Assembly (NCBI GenBank): GCA_044369995.1
Contig: JBILWG010000108.1
Coordinates: 1 to 6,518, forward strand
Reading direction: 5' to 3'
Source of the DNA: F1-60-MAGs149 sp044369995
GTDB lineage: Bacteria > Actinomycetota > Thermoleophilia > Gaiellales > F1-60-MAGs149
DNA length: 6,518 nt
Below the pieces are notes generated by a model that saw nothing but the letters and a program-made list of their open reading frames with translations, was not told the DNA's origin and did not search any database. Numbering within the stretch: the stretch's first letter is position 1; each line of letters starts with the position of its first letter. A program made the translations under genes and the position numbers. Of the stretch, positions 5,880 to 6,518 are shown piece after piece.

Positions 5880-6518
5880 CTAGGCGCCCAGGATGTCGAT
5901 GCGGAAGGTCGCCGTGAACGAGCCGCCCGGGTCCACGAGTCGCAGCCCGTCGCCGGTCACGAGCGCATTCGTCGGCGCGGTCATCGGCTCGAAGCAGACG
6001 AAGTCCGCGTCGGCGGGTGCGTACACCTGCGCGCAGGGGAACGTCGGGCCGAACGACACCTCGAGACGGCGCTCGCCGGTCTCGACCGCGAACTCCGGCT
6101 CGGGCTCGAGCGTCGGATAGAGATCGTCGTAGGCCGCAGACTCCAGCGCGCGCGGGCCGGGCGGTGCAGGCTCGGTTGCGCCGGTCGGCAGGCCGCGCTC
6201 GTCGAGCACGGCGTGCGACGTGACGGGCAGGTCGATCAGCCACGCGGTGCGGTCGCCGCCGGGTGCGAGGTACGGGTGGAAGCCGAACGCGACGGGGACG
6301 GGGAGGTCGCCGGTGGGCATCACGGTCAGCGTCGTCTGAAGCCCACTCGCGTCCAGGCGGTGCGTCAGCGCGATCGCGTGGGGGAAGGGGAACCCGGCCA
6401 GGAGGGCGGGGTGCTCGCCGAAGTCGAGCGTGGCCATCACCTCGGCGCCGCCCTCGTCGGCCGTCGCGTGGCCGACTTCCCACAGCGGGCTCGCGGTCAG
6501 CAGGCCGTGGATCGGCAG
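5880..6518 (-). CDS. Aldose 1-epimerase (galactose mutarotase-like), C-terminal part
   Basis: Partial gene: 212 codons plus the stop are visible, and the frame is open to the right edge, so the N-terminal part (probably about 80 residues) is missing. An internal GTG-ATG at 6440-6435 is not the start, because conserved sequence continues upstream of it (LPIHGLLTASPLWEV). The family interconverts alpha and beta anomers of aldohexoses. Visible active-site candidates, counted from the first visible residue, are His4 in LPIHG, His81 in FGFHPYL (the general acid), and Glu177 in FVCFEPMTAPTNAL (the general base). The EP-x-TAPTNAL ending and the YDDLY segment at 130-134 are typical of COG2017 aldose epimerases. 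The exact sugar, or a role on hexose-6-phosphates as in the YeaD branch, cannot be read from this part. It is cytoplasmic as far as visible. It is followed 2 nt later by nei on the same strand and probably in the same transcript, though the two functions are unrelated. Confidence 0.93.
   Translation of the reverse strand: MPIHGLLTASPLWEVGHATADEGGAEVMATLDFGEHPALLAGFPFPHAIALTHRLDASGLQTTLTVMPTGDLPVPVAFGFHPYLAPGGDRTAWLIDLPVTSHAVLDERGLPTGATEPAPPGPRALESAAYDDLYPTLEPEPEFAVETGERRLEVSFGPTFPCAQVYAPADADFVCFEPMTAPTNALVTGDGLRLVDPGGSFTATFRIDILGA

Noticed and set aside
4582..5883. Plus-strand open frame running through the end of the flavoprotein gene and antisense to nei
   Set aside because: It has no motifs and an Arg/Ala/Gly-rich composition, and it covers parts of two confident genes on both strands.
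5880..6440. Epimerase starting at the internal GTG-ATG as a short complete protein
   Set aside because: Conserved epimerase sequence, including the LPIHG histidine, continues in frame upstream to the window edge, so the gene is truncated by the window.
5077..6483. nei extended upstream to give a 468-residue fusion with an N-terminal domain
   Set aside because: The upstream part is a frame shadow of the epimerase. A fusion would bury the catalytic Pro2, which must be N-terminal.
1..6518. A new defence, mobile or biosynthetic system
   Set aside because: The neighbours are unrelated housekeeping and metabolic genes on alternating strands. I saw no integrase, transposase, toxin-antitoxin pair, direct-repeat array or composition break.

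Overview
The window is a compact, very GC-rich stretch of bacterial chromosome carrying seven genes, the first and last cut by the window edges. There is no RNA gene, CRISPR array, insertion sequence, phage gene or attachment site that I can see. High GC, short intergenic gaps, an Lgt without the proteobacterial loop histidine, and TANNNT -10 hexamers placed 6-8 nt before start codons all suggest Actinomycetota. A deep GC-rich lineage such as Thermoleophilia/Solirubrobacterales is possible, but that is inference without any search.

Layout, left to right. (1) Minus strand, 1-306: N-terminal 102 residues of a type IIA topoisomerase ATPase subunit (GyrB/ParE). (2) Plus strand, 372-1184: lgt, prolipoprotein diacylglyceryl transferase, divergent from (1) across 65 bp. 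(3) Minus strand, 1156-2559: a 14-helix DHA2-type MFS transporter whose 3' end overlaps that of lgt by 29 bp. (4) Minus strand, 2616-3584: an unrecognised secreted protein with a Sec signal peptide and six cysteines, 56 bp upstream of the transporter. (5) Plus strand, 3662-5116: an FAD-dependent amine-oxidase/protoporphyrinogen-oxidase-like flavoprotein, divergent from (4) across 77 bp. (6) Minus strand, 5077-5877: an Fpg/Nei-family DNA glycosylase overlapping the 3' end of (5) by 40 bp. (7) Minus strand, 5880 to the right edge: an aldose 1-epimerase, directly upstream of (6) with only 2 nt between stop and start.

The genes do not form one pathway. They are housekeeping or general metabolic genes: DNA topology, lipoprotein maturation, efflux, DNA repair and sugar mutarotation, plus one flavoenzyme and one secreted protein of unknown role. 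Only epimerase-nei looks like a tightly coupled pair. I found no convincing new multi-gene system.

The most interesting signals are regulatory. All five gene starts that lie in intergenic DNA have a TANNNT hexamer 6-8 nt upstream, as expected for leaderless transcription. Both convergent gene pairs overlap in coding sequence, and each overlap contains a perfect short inverted repeat. The cysteine-containing secreted protein is the only gene without a recognisable family.
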